This document shows, piece after piece, positions 1-6,387 of a stretch of DNA of 11,327 bases; within the stretch, counting starts at the first letter, position 1; each line of letters begins with the position of its first letter. The notes under the pieces were generated by a model. That model had not been told where the DNA came from. It worked only from the letters and a program-made list of their open reading frames with translations, and did no database searches. The translations under genes and the position numbers were made by a program. Origin of the DNA: CBDUEV01 sp965366365 (GTDB lineage Bacteria > Actinomycetota > Acidimicrobiia > Spongiisociales > JAENVV01); contig CBDUEV010000085.1 of the NCBI GenBank assembly GCA_965366365.1, positions 1-11,327 on the forward strand. The letters run 5' to 3'.

Positions 1-432
1 GCGAAGCGGTGGCGGTTACTGTTGGTTTGCTTGGCGTTGGTGGCGTCCTGCTCCAACGGTCACGACTCACTGTCGGGGGATGTCCAGGCTCTCGGGTTCG
101 AGGATTCGTTCGAGTTCCTCGTCGAGCGTCGAGTTGGACCGGAGCAGTGCTTCGCGGCGGACTGCCCGGCCATCGTCCGGTACTACCTGTCGGAGCAGGA
201 GCCGGAGGCCTCGTGCGGGGCGGTCGAGGAGTTGCTTGCCGAGACCGTGTCAGCCGATCGGATTCTGGGTGAGGAGCGTTGCCGTTTCCTCGGGATGATC
301 GACAGCCTCCGACTCGATGTCAGAGCCACCGACCCGCTCTCCGAGATCCCGCCCGACGATCAGACCCTGAACCCGTTCCCGGTTCCCGACCCGCATCAGG
401 CCATGGTCGTGGTGCGTGCCACCCGCGGCTAG
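1..432 (+). CDS. Small lipoprotein of unknown function, 5'-truncated by window edge
   Basis: The frame is open from base 1 to a TAG at 430-432, giving 143 visible codons. The first 16 read as the end of a lipoprotein signal peptide: basic residues AKRWR, then the hydrophobic stretch LLLVCLALVAS, then the lipobox VASC with the lipidated Cys at bases 49-51. The initiator is therefore probably only a few codons outside the window; the internal TTG at 22 would remove the basic n-region and is unlikely to be the start. The mature part (about 127 residues) is acidic and contains four further cysteines (in EQC, ADC, ASC and ERC contexts), enough for two disulfides, which fits an exported globular domain. 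No enzyme motif is visible and I do not recognise the family. It is convergent with the secreted SGNH protein, and nothing ties the two functionally. Confidence 0.8.
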   Translation, partial: AKRWRLLLVCLALVASCSNGHDSLSGDVQALGFEDSFEFLVERRVGPEQCFAADCPAIVRYYLSEQEPEASCGAVEELLAETVSADRILGEERCRFLGMIDSLRLDVRATDPLSEIPPDDQTLNPFPVPDPHQAMVVVRATRG

Positions 433-450
433 TCATCCCCCACGGCGGGT

Positions 451-478
451 GGCGGGCGAGAACGCCATCTCGCCCACC
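451..478. terminator. Bidirectional hairpin between convergent genes
   Basis: GGGCGAG (454-460) and CTCGCCC (469-475) form a perfect 7-bp GC-rich stem around an 8-nt loop; beyond one mismatch (453/476), two further pairs extend it to 451-478. It sits in the 68-nt gap between the lipoprotein stop (432) and the SGNH protein stop (501), so it could stop transcription from both sides. There is no T-run on either side, which is common in GC-rich actinobacteria but makes the call less certain. Confidence 0.5.
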
Positions 479-500
479 TCCCCGTCGTTTCGGAGACCAC

Positions 501-3500
501 TCACTCGTGAAGGGAGATCACGGCATTGCGGTCGACCGTGATCACCTTCGCGACGATCTGTCCTGCGAATGTCGAGTAACGACCCACCTGGACCGTTCCT
601 TCCAGCGCCAGCAGGCGTCCGTCCCAGGTCGTGAACGATCCGAGCTTGGCGGCCAGTGTCGCATCCCCGTCTGGCGAGAGGACCCACCATTCGGATCCGG
701 GCCCGTTGACGGCGCCGTTGCTCCCCACGTCGAGTGTTGTCGCGATGACGATCGAGGCACCCGTCGCATTGACTTCGGCCAGCGAACCAATCGTCGCCGA
801 TGCGAAGGTGTACGAGCCGGGCTCCAGCGTCAGGACTCCTCCGGAGTCGACCACCAGGTCTCCGTAGTCACCAGGAGGCAGGATCGCCGGCTGACCGGCC
901 GGTACGGTCACCGCCTCCCCGCCCGGCCCCGCGCTGGGCGCTGGGGGAGCTTCGAACACCGGCAGGTCGACCAGGTCGGTGATCTCGCCGCTGATGATGC
1001 CTCCGTTGGTCAGGGTGTTGGCCGCGACATTGACCGCCTGTGCGCCTTTGTCGAGCGACACGCGATCTCCGATCACGAGGCTGTCGTCGCCCGACACACT
1101 CGAGTTCCTCTTCAAGAGAATCGACGGTTGACCGACCGCCGCATTGGCCACCGCCACGTCACCCGCGGTGACCGCCACAGCCTGATTGAGCACAATGCTG
1201 TCGAGGGCGGCAAGCGCGTACGGCGCCAGCGGATCTTCTGCGGGCTCGGCGACCCGATAGGCGTGCTCGACTGCCGTGGAGTTCCCGTTCGGCGCAAGCG
1301 CTACCACCCGGAACGTGTAGTCGCCGGGTGTCTCGGTCGGGATCGGGTCACCGGCGGCGATCGGGGCAGTGCACGCGATCGGTTCGCCGTCATACGAGCA
1401 GGAGTACTCGGCGAGCACCTCCTCGCCCACCGAATAGACGGCTCCGTCGGCCGGTGTGGTGATGGTGACGGCGGGGGCGGAGAGGTCACACGGGACCAGA
1501 CCCTCTCCCGTGCCGATCAGGGTCAGCAGGGACAACGGGTTGCCGTTCGCCGAGGTGCCGGCAGCCTCGAACAGTACGACCGTATCGGGCAGGCCGGCCG
1601 GGAGGGTGTAGAGGAACTCGATCTCGCCGAGCTCGTCGGCCACCACCGTACCGAGTATCACCGGATCGGCGTCGTCGACGTCAGAGGTGACCTCGACGGT
1701 GGTGCCTGGTTCGTAACCGAAGCCCCACAAGAGCAGCTCGTCTCCTTCGAGGTACAGCTCCTCGCAGACGCTCTGCGGTGCCGTTTCCCTTTCGACGTAG
1801 AGAGTGCCCAGGTCGGTGAGTACCGCGGTTGCCTCAGCGGCTGGTGCCTCAGCTGCTGCCGACGCCTTCGATTCCGAAAGCAGGCCATTGATGGTCGCTC
1901 CCGGGGTGACGGGGAGGCCGTTGGGGAAGCGCTCCGCGCCGGCTCGGATCAAGGCGTCGATGTAGTTGTCCATGGCTGCCCAGTACTGGTACTGGCCGGT
2001 GATGTTGGGATGGAATTGCTCCGGTGACGCGAAGGCGAGGCTGGGGCCGCGCACCCATTCGCCGCCATCGCCGCAGACCTCGTGGTTGGTGAACCAATCG
2101 AGCACCGACACGTAATGGAACCCGGCTGCCTCCGCTTCCTCGCGCAATATGGTGTCGAGCCTGACCCCCATTTCGCGCAGGTAATCTTGCTCCCCGCCCC
2201 ACGGTTTCAGCTTGAAACACGACTGCTCGTCGCCGGTGTCAGGGAACAGGCTCGGATACCCAAGCACGTACACGCTTGCGTTGGTGTTGGGCAGTTCGGC
2301 GTCCATCCTCTGATAAGTATGAGCCACCCTCGGTCGGACCGCCTCGACCTTGGCCGCGATCCACTCCGAGAAGGGGATGTCGTCGTAGGGTCGATAATCG
2401 TCGCTCAAACAGGCGTTGGTGGCGCATTTCTTGACGACGTCGCCAAAGGCGGCGTCGTTGCCGCCGATGGAGATCGTGGCCAGAGAAACGTCCGGTGTGA
2501 CCGCCGCCTGGTCAAGCTGTACCACCCCTTCGTCCCATTGGGTTTCCTGAGCGGGCAGTCCGGCGAGGTCTTCGTTGTAGACGTTGAAGGTTCTCGCTCC
2601 GCTGCAAGCGACGAATTCCCAGCTACTGCCCTGCACGCCTTGCATCTGTTGGTTGGGGAGGGAGTAACCGGGAGTCTGGACGTGCGTCGCGTAGGCGTTG
2701 TTCGAGCGGTGGCACTTGTTACCGGGGTCGGTCGAACCTCGTTCGCGGCCGCGGTTCGATTCGTCGGTGTAGTCCTCGGCGCCTTCACCCGAAGAGTAGG
2801 AGTCGCCAAAGGCCACGTAGTCGACGGCCTCGTACCAGTCACGAACGGCGAAGGCGACGGGTTCGCCCAGATCTCTGACACCGTTTGGAGTGGGCACGAA
2901 AGACGTCGGTCCGCCGTCCACGAACACGGTCAGGCGGTCCCGTCCGAATTCGTTGGGATCGGACAGCATGTACCAGAGCGCCGTCCCTGAACTACTGGTG
3001 GGGCAGCCAGGGAGGAACAAGAAGTCGATACATTGGCCGGTCACACCGATATTGGGTCCCTCGGTGATCTCGAAGACCAGCTCGGCGTCCTCGATCGGTT
3101 GGCCCGTGATCGGGTCGCGGTACTCGGCTAGCACGACCCAGCCTTGGCCCGCCAGGGCTTCGGTGACCGCCGGAGAGAGCGTCAGGCCATTGGCTGCGGT
3201 GTCGATTACGGCGATGACCAGCGACAAACAGTCGTTGTTGGTTCCACTGGTGATGAGCAAGTCGTTGGGCCCCGGCTCCAGGAGTGACGTGATGTCGAAT
3301 CTTCGTATGTCCCACAGCAGCCCGTTGAGGCTCACGCCTGCCGATGGGACGGTATCGCCGTCGAATACGCCGCCGGGCCCGACGATCTGCGTGCCGTTGA
3401 TCGAAACGCCATCGTCGAGGTAGGTCTGTCCATCGGAGACGTGCATTTCGATCTCGGCGCTGCCCTGGCTGTAGGTGACGTCGCGCAAGACGGCATTCCA

Positions 3501-4142
3501 GCCGATGTCGTCATATGGGTTGGAGATGTTCGAGTCGTTGCCGTTGTACACCACGATCGAGCGGTTGTTGGTGTCGTCGCCGTCGTCGTAGAAGACGAGA
3601 AGCGACACACCGTTGATGTCGGCGTCGTCGCCCTTGATCAGCTCGGTGAGGAGGTACGGGCCGTCGCCGACCACGATGTCCGTGACGTCGGCGCGGTAGG
3701 CCTGGCTGTTGGAAAACCCCCAGCAGTTGTCACTGGAGAAGCCGATGTTCGTTCCTGTGATCAGCCGCGGGAAGAAGGGATTCCGGATGATGTCATTGAT
3801 CACGATTTCGCTGTTGATGATCCGATCTTCGGTTCGAGTCGGTCCCTGCCAGTAGAGGTAGGCGGCGGTGACCTCGCCGTCTATCCCTTCCACGTCGATG
3901 AAGCCCTCGCCCTCGGTCCGGAGACCGCCCAGGCCAAACGACGCGTAGTCGGTCGAGTCGAAGCGGGTGAAGAACTCGAAGTTGGATCCTCCGTCGTCGA
4001 TGGCCGCAGCGCTGGCAGAAGGCCCGTCCTCCAGGAATCCGACCGAACCAGGTCCGCTTGCGTCTTTCTCCTGCGCAAGGGCAGTCACTGGCATCAGCGA
4101 TACGACAAACAGCATGATCGCCAACCGGGCAATAGCCTTCAT
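501..4142 (-). CDS. Secreted multidomain SGNH/GDSL esterase with Ig-like and beta-repeat domains
   Basis: This 1213-aa exported protein is probably an esterase or lipase acting outside the cell. Residues 1-23 are a Sec signal peptide (MKAIAR, hydrophobic core, cleavage after ALA23). Residues about 45-315 are a beta-rich Asp/Asn-rich domain resembling surface-adhesin modules (DUF3344-like, uncertain). Residues about 320-435 are Ig-like (Big_1 style). Residues about 440-735 are an SGNH hydrolase of the SEST type: GDSYSSGEG (nucleophile S448), CSGA (C513-A516, oxyanion glycine G515), GGND (560-563) and ExxHP (E708, H711), with six cysteines (477, 513, 573, 578, 642, 690) that would suit three disulfides. 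Residues about 775-885 and 890-965 are further Ig/HYR-like domains. Residues about 980-1213 are a glycine/valine-rich beta-repeat domain with PPGDYGDLVV-type turns. No LPXTG or C-terminal membrane anchor is seen, so it is either released or held through its terminal domain. The ATG has a strong ribosome site (GGGAGGG, 4146-4152). The SGNH core is secure; the flanking domain names are my inference. Confidence 0.9.
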   Translation of the reverse strand: MKAIARLAIMLFVVSLMPVTALAQEKDASGPGSVGFLEDGPSASAAAIDDGGSNFEFFTRFDSTDYASFGLGGLRTEGEGFIDVEGIDGEVTAAYLYWQGPTRTEDRIINSEIVINDIIRNPFFPRLITGTNIGFSSDNCWGFSNSQAYRADVTDIVVGDGPYLLTELIKGDDADINGVSLLVFYDDGDDTNNRSIVVYNGNDSNISNPYDDIGWNAVLRDVTYSQGSAEIEMHVSDGQTYLDDGVSINGTQIVGPGGVFDGDTVPSAGVSLNGLLWDIRRFDITSLLEPGPNDLLITSGTNNDCLSLVIAVIDTAANGLTLSPAVTEALAGQGWVVLAEYRDPITGQPIEDAELVFEITEGPNIGVTGQCIDFLFLPGCPTSSSGTALWYMLSDPNEFGRDRLTVFVDGGPTSFVPTPNGVRDLGEPVAFAVRDWYEAVDYVAFGDSYSSGEGAEDYTDESNRGRERGSTDPGNKCHRSNNAYATHVQTPGYSLPNQQMQGVQGSSWEFVACSGARTFNVYNEDLAGLPAQETQWDEGVVQLDQAAVTPDVSLATISIGGNDAAFGDVVKKCATNACLSDDYRPYDDIPFSEWIAAKVEAVRPRVAHTYQRMDAELPNTNASVYVLGYPSLFPDTGDEQSCFKLKPWGGEQDYLREMGVRLDTILREEAEAAGFHYVSVLDWFTNHEVCGDGGEWVRGPSLAFASPEQFHPNITGQYQYWAAMDNYIDALIRAGAERFPNGLPVTPGATINGLLSESKASAAAEAPAAEATAVLTDLGTLYVERETAPQSVCEELYLEGDELLLWGFGYEPGTTVEVTSDVDDADPVILGTVVADELGEIEFLYTLPAGLPDTVVLFEAAGTSANGNPLSLLTLIGTGEGLVPCDLSAPAVTITTPADGAVYSVGEEVLAEYSCSYDGEPIACTAPIAAGDPIPTETPGDYTFRVVALAPNGNSTAVEHAYRVAEPAEDPLAPYALAALDSIVLNQAVAVTAGDVAVANAAVGQPSILLKRNSSVSGDDSLVIGDRVSLDKGAQAVNVAANTLTNGGIISGEITDLVDLPVFEAPPAPSAGPGGEAVTVPAGQPAILPPGDYGDLVVDSGGVLTLEPGSYTFASATIGSLAEVNATGASIVIATTLDVGSNGAVNGPGSEWWVLSPDGDATLAAKLGSFTTWDGRLLALEGTVQVGRYSTFAGQIVAKVITVDRNAVISLHE

Positions 4143-4145
4143 AAA

Positions 4146-4152
4146 CCCTCCC
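4146..4152 (-). promoter_or_regulatory. Ribosome binding site of the SGNH protein
   Basis: On the minus strand GGGAGGG precedes the ATG (4142-4140) by three bases (TTT), with the GGAGG core four bases away. It supports this start, which is also the one that creates the signal peptide. Confidence 0.75.
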
Positions 4153-4247
4153 TGGTGGTTCCTGGTTTTGGACGATAGCGAAGCGACAGCGCGCGATTCG
4201 GCAACGAAGGATGTTTCCTCCGATGCTTGGTAACAGACGCGCTGAAT

Positions 4248-4267
4248 GCCACACCGAGTGGTGCGGC
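4248..4267 (-). terminator. Hairpin downstream of the PEP mutase-family gene
   Basis: Read on the minus strand, GCCGCACC (4267-4260), loop ACTC and GGTGTGGC (4255-4248) pair over 8 bp with a single G-U wobble. On the plus strand the same position would be an A-C mismatch, so the structure favours the minus-strand transcript. It begins 40 nt after the stop of the gene at 4308-5039 and would separate it from the SGNH gene. No T-run follows. Confidence 0.45.
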
Positions 4268-4307
4268 GCTACCTTGAGAGTTCCTGGCCGCCTGAAGAGC
4301 TCGGGGC

Positions 4308-5039
4308 TCAGGCGGGTTGCAGCTTCGCGGCCGCGGCTCGGAGCGATCCGTAGGCGGTGTTGAAGAGCGCGCTGCCGGTCGAGATTCGGCGCACACCGAG
4401 GTCGGTGAGTTCGGCGACCGATGGCCCGCCAGGTAAAGCCAACACATTGATAGGCGCCCCTACCTCGGTGGCCACCCGGCCGATGTCGATCGGGTCGACC
4501 AGCCCAGGCGCGTAGAGCACCTCGGCGCCGGCGTTCCGATAGGCGATGAGCCGCTCGATGGTGTCGTCCAGCCGAGCCCGCCCGTAGAGGTGAGCTTCGG
4601 CCCTGGCGGTCAGGACGATGCCGTGCGCCCAGCAGGCTTCGGCAGCCTCCACCACGGCCTCGGTGGCCGGCTCCATGGCGACGACGGTCATGGTTTGGGG
4701 GTCGTAGTCCTCGATCGAACACCCGGAGGCACCTGCTTCGGCAAGCAGCTCGACGCATCGGGTGATACCGCCCGGGTCGTGCGGGAAGAGACGTTCGCTG
4801 TCGACGTTGAGTGGCAGCGTGATGAAAGCGGTCAGGTCGGCGACGTGGGCGAGGAGTTCGTCGCGGGAGACTTCTTGGTCGTCCTTGCCGATCGCCCGAC
4901 CCAACCCGGCGCTGGTGGTGGCGAGAGCAGGGAACCCCATTTCGGTCAGGATGCGGGCGGAGCCCCGGTCCCAGGGGTTGGGCATGACGAAGGTTCCGCT
5001 CTCGTGCAGCGTCCGGAAGGTCTTGGTCAGATCGGTCAT
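4308..5039 (-). CDS. PEP mutase / isocitrate lyase superfamily enzyme
   Basis: This 243-aa cytoplasmic TIM-barrel protein belongs to the phosphoenolpyruvate mutase/isocitrate lyase superfamily, whose members make or break C-C or P-C bonds in 2-oxo and dicarboxylic acids using Mg2+. Family signatures are visible: FVMPNPWDRGSA near residues 17-28, TTSAGLG (41-47), LPLNVDSE (75-82, D80 a probable metal/substrate acidic residue), GCSIED (106-111) and LTARAE (143-148, R146). The isocitrate lyase active-site Cys motif KKCGH is absent (this stretch reads SAGLGRAIGKDDQE), so it is not isocitrate lyase; the usual annotation would be an oxaloacetate-decarboxylase-like or carboxyphosphonoenolpyruvate-mutase-like protein. 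I cannot name the substrate. No phosphonate genes are nearby. The frame is open upstream to 5381, but the extra 114 residues are Arg/Ser-rich and unlike any domain, while ATG 5039 has a strong ribosome site, so I chose it. Confidence 0.88.
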   Translation of the reverse strand: MTDLTKTFRTLHESGTFVMPNPWDRGSARILTEMGFPALATTSAGLGRAIGKDDQEVSRDELLAHVADLTAFITLPLNVDSERLFPHDPGGITRCVELLAEAGASGCSIEDYDPQTMTVVAMEPATEAVVEAAEACWAHGIVLTARAEAHLYGRARLDDTIERLIAYRNAGAEVLYAPGLVDPIDIGRVATEVGAPINVLALPGGPSVAELTDLGVRRISTGSALFNTAYGSLRAAAAKLQPA

Positions 5040-5049
5040 GTGAGATCCG

Positions 5050-5056
5050 CCTCCTT
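5050..5056 (-). promoter_or_regulatory. Ribosome binding site deciding the start of the PEP mutase-family gene
   Basis: Minus-strand AAGGAGG is a full anti-Shine-Dalgarno match, 10 nt upstream of the ATG at 5039. It argues against using starts further upstream in the open frame (to 5381). Confidence 0.75.
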
Positions 5057-5221
5057 GCGTCCTGTGGGAGCGTCGGCGTGCTCGGCCGAGTCTACGGGCG
5101 ATGTTTGCCAGGAAGGCTGATGTATCGCGTTTGTTGCGTCCGCCCGAGTTCACGGACTTTGGGTGCATGTTCCGCGTCCGACGCGCCGGAGCCTCATCTA
5201 TGGTTGGACCGAATCCGGACC

Positions 5222-5227
5222 GGGAGG
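5222..5227 (+). promoter_or_regulatory. Ribosome binding site deciding the TM2 gene start
   Basis: GGGAGG lies 6 nt before the ATG at 5234. The frame is open upstream to about 5078, but that stretch looks like a spacer translation (many Arg, Cys and Ser residues) with no domain, so this ribosome site fixes the start. Confidence 0.75.
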
Positions 5228-5233
5228 ATCGGC

Positions 5234-5677
5234 ATGGCGGACAAGGACGGCGACCAGGCCGCGGAGATCGTGTCGCAGACACCGACACCGATTCCGGCCC
5301 CACCGACCTACCGGCCGCCCGTGAACTACGAACCTGCCGAAGCCGGCTGGTGGCTCGCCACCAACGGGCTCTGGTACCCACCGGAAATGCCCCGTCCCGC
5401 CGACGTGCCGGCCCTGGTGAGTCGGGGCCAACCTCTGGCTCCGGTTGCTCCGGCCAAATCCAGGCTGGCTGCGGGGTTGCTCGGCATTTTCCTCGGCGGC
5501 CTGGGCGTCCACCGCTTCTACCTTGGCAACGTTGGCCTGGGGATGGCGATGCTCCTCGTTTCCGTGTTGAGTTTCGGCTTTCTGGCGTGGCTCGTAGCGA
5601 TCTGGGGATTCATCGAGGGGGTCGTGATCCTGGCGGGAGGCATCGACACCGACAAACGCGGGATTCCCTTGGTTTGA
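5234..5677 (+). CDS. TM2-domain membrane protein with N-terminal GWW...WYPPE motif
   Basis: This 147-aa protein has a proline-rich, hydrophilic N-terminus (residues 1-34), then GWWLATNGLWYPPE (38-51). I recognise that segment as a short motif common in Acidimicrobiia membrane proteins and related in look to DUF2510. A linker (52-74) leads to a TM2 domain (about 75-137): KSRLAAGLLGIFLGGLGVHR, FYLG, then MAMLLVSVLSFGFLAWLVAIW and a final GFIEGVVILAGG. The GxxGxHRFYLG turn between two membrane helices is the TM2 hallmark. TM2 proteins are small two-helix membrane proteins whose molecular role is mostly unknown, so no function can be assigned. The soluble N-terminal motif would probably sit on the cytoplasmic side, since there is no signal peptide. 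It is divergent from the PEP mutase-family gene and is followed by a 257-nt gap, so it is probably monocistronic. Confidence 0.88.
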   Translation: MADKDGDQAAEIVSQTPTPIPAPPTYRPPVNYEPAEAGWWLATNGLWYPPEMPRPADVPALVSRGQPLAPVAPAKSRLAAGLLGIFLGGLGVHRFYLGNVGLGMAMLLVSVLSFGFLAWLVAIWGFIEGVVILAGGIDTDKRGIPLV

Positions 5678-5687
5678 CATCCATCGC

Positions 5688-5705
5688 TTCGCCCTGACCG
5701 GCGAA
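5688..5705 (+). terminator. Possible short terminator hairpin after the TM2 gene
   Basis: TTCGCC (5688-5693) and GGCGAA (5700-5705) form a perfect 6-bp stem around a 6-nt loop, starting 11 nt after the TM2 stop. The stem is short and no T-run follows, so this is only a candidate. Confidence 0.3.
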
Positions 5706-5710
5706 CCCTC

Positions 5711-5722
5711 AGAAGGCCTTCT
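5711..5722. repeat. Perfect 12-bp palindrome AGAAGGCCTTCT
   Basis: A zero-spacer, fully self-complementary 12-mer in the spacer between the TM2 gene and the 150-aa gene. It could be an operator half-site pair or chance; no second copy was noticed in the window. Confidence 0.35.
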
Positions 5723-5934
5723 CCCAGCAACCATTCTGCGGCCGATCGAAACGCACGTTCAGCCTGCTTTCAGGGTGCGGCGCGACTGTTGCCGAGTCGA
5801 CGTGAGCGACACCAGGCCTTCCATCGGTCCCCCCGCTGGTGGTCGCGGGACGTTTGACGAAGGGGAATCACGAGCAACGAGAGCGGCGTCGCCTGAGGCG
5901 AACCCCGGTTGCTCACGACAAAGGGGACACAGCA
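5723..5934 (+). promoter_or_regulatory. Leader and promoter region of the peptidase unit
   Basis: No gene is supported here. Three things stand out. TTGACG (5854-5859) resembles a -35 box, but no acceptable -10 follows at 16-19 nt. A nested stem-loop occupies 5872-5914: outer arms GAGCAAC (5872-5878) and GTTGCTC (5908-5914), inner arms TCGCC (5889-5893) and GGCGA (5897-5901). And AAGGGG followed by CACGAGCAACG (5860-5879) imperfectly repeats the translation start region at 5921-5937. The frame of the next gene stays open back to a GTG at 5839, but that extension is highly basic, without a domain, and has no ribosome site. Confidence 0.35.
5921..5926 (+). promoter_or_regulatory. Ribosome binding site deciding the start of the 150-aa gene
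   Basis: AAGGGG is 8 nt upstream of the ATG at 5935 and supports this start over the in-frame GTG at 5839. Confidence 0.6.
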
Positions 5935-6387
5935 ATGGATGAGGCATATCGGATCAGATTCCGGTTTTCCCAGGGCGAGTACGAGGTCGTTTCGCGGCGT
6001 CGAGTCGCCATGCGGGTGCCACGCAGCCAGCCGATCGAGCGGGGTCGGGAACCTGGCGTGGGACAGTTCTACGAAGTCCAGGACGAAAAGGGCGAAGCGG
6101 TCTACCGCCGCCACCTCGGCCGGGACCTCGACAGGGTCGAAGTACCCACCGGCGATCCGGATCGGCCGCTCGCTCAGGTGGCGAGGCCCGACCGGGACGA
6201 GGTCTTCTCGCTCCTCGTTCCCGTGCTGCCCGGAGGGCGTCGCATGGTCATCGCCGAACGGGGGCGACGCCCAGACCAGGCAGCCGACCAGAAGCAGAAG
6301 GGGGGCGCCCCCGAACGCCGCGATCTGATCGCCGTCGATTTCGACGACGACCGACAGGGCGACGACGACGGTGAGGAGGCGCGCTGA
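5935..6387 (+). CDS. Conserved-looking 150-aa protein coupled to the M64/vWA peptidase, function unknown
   Basis: I do not recognise a named family. No signal peptide or membrane segment is visible, so the product is expected in the cytoplasm unless exported in a complex. Residues 1-105 alternate hydrophobic and polar residues like a beta-sandwich: strands such as YRIRFRF, EYEVVSRRRVAMRVP, GQFYEVQDEKGEAVYRRHLG and VFSLLVPVLPGGRRMVIAE. The pattern of a bulky aromatic strand (QFYEVQD) followed by VYRR and a late LLVPVLPGG strand recalls small accessory proteins I associate with secreted or surface enzymes, but this is memory, not a search. Residues 106-150 are a charged tail (RRPDQAADQKQKGG, then DFDDDRQGDDDGEE) that is probably disordered. 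Its TGA overlaps the next ATG by one base (TGATG), so the two proteins are very probably made in a fixed ratio. Possible roles are binding partner, chaperone or inhibitor of the peptidase. Confidence 0.8.
   Translation: MDEAYRIRFRFSQGEYEVVSRRRVAMRVPRSQPIERGREPGVGQFYEVQDEKGEAVYRRHLGRDLDRVEVPTGDPDRPLAQVARPDRDEVFSLLVPVLPGGRRMVIAERGRRPDQAADQKQKGGAPERRDLIAVDFDDDRQGDDDGEEAR
6373..6379 (+). promoter_or_regulatory. Ribosome binding site of the M64/vWA gene inside the preceding gene
   Basis: GAGGAGG, 7 nt before the ATG at 6387, lies within the last codons of the 150-aa gene. With the TGATG overlap this is a typical arrangement for translational coupling. Confidence 0.7.

Larger units (their letters stand above)
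5040..5233. promoter_or_regulatory. Divergent intergenic region between PEP mutase-family and TM2 genes
   Basis: This 194-nt spacer must carry promoters for both flanking genes. On the minus strand a TAGACT hexamer (5094-5089), about 50 nt upstream of the ATG at 5039, fits an actinobacterial -10 box (TANNNT), but I see no good -35 partner. It partly overlaps a perfect 10-bp palindrome, CTCGGCCGAG (5081-5090). A second small inverted repeat, GCGTC-C-GACGC, lies at 5174-5184. On the plus strand TATGGT (5199-5204) is a possible -10 for the TM2 gene, again without a clear -35. The gene arrangement is firm; the individual boxes are weak. Confidence 0.4.

Noticed and set aside
279..2027. 582-codon open frame on the plus strand
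   Set aside because: It overlaps the lipoprotein gene and is antisense to the SGNH protein. The translation is Arg/Gly/Asp-rich with no domain, and it is explained by codon bias of the real genes.
3441..4178. 245-codon plus-strand frame opposite the SGNH protein N-terminus
   Set aside because: It is the shadow of the signal peptide and adhesin-like domain, Val/Asp-rich with no motif.
3793..4758. 321-codon minus-strand frame spanning the PEP mutase-family and SGNH genes
   Set aside because: It is out of frame with both real genes and crosses their intergenic region. The product is Arg/Gly-rich with no domain.
5040..5381. 114-residue N-terminal extension of the PEP mutase-family protein
   Set aside because: It is open in frame, but the translation is Arg/Ser/Pro-rich spacer sequence that would overlap the divergent TM2 gene. 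A full Shine-Dalgarno precedes the ATG at 5039 instead.
5854..5882. TTGACG as a sigma-70-type promoter for the peptidase unit
   Set aside because: No acceptable -10 hexamer lies 16-19 nt downstream (the sequence there is ACGAGA-like).
5839..5934. GTG start extending the 150-aa protein by 32 residues
   Set aside because: It has no ribosome site, and the extension is highly basic and covers a structured leader. ATG 5935 has AAGGGG at a suitable distance.
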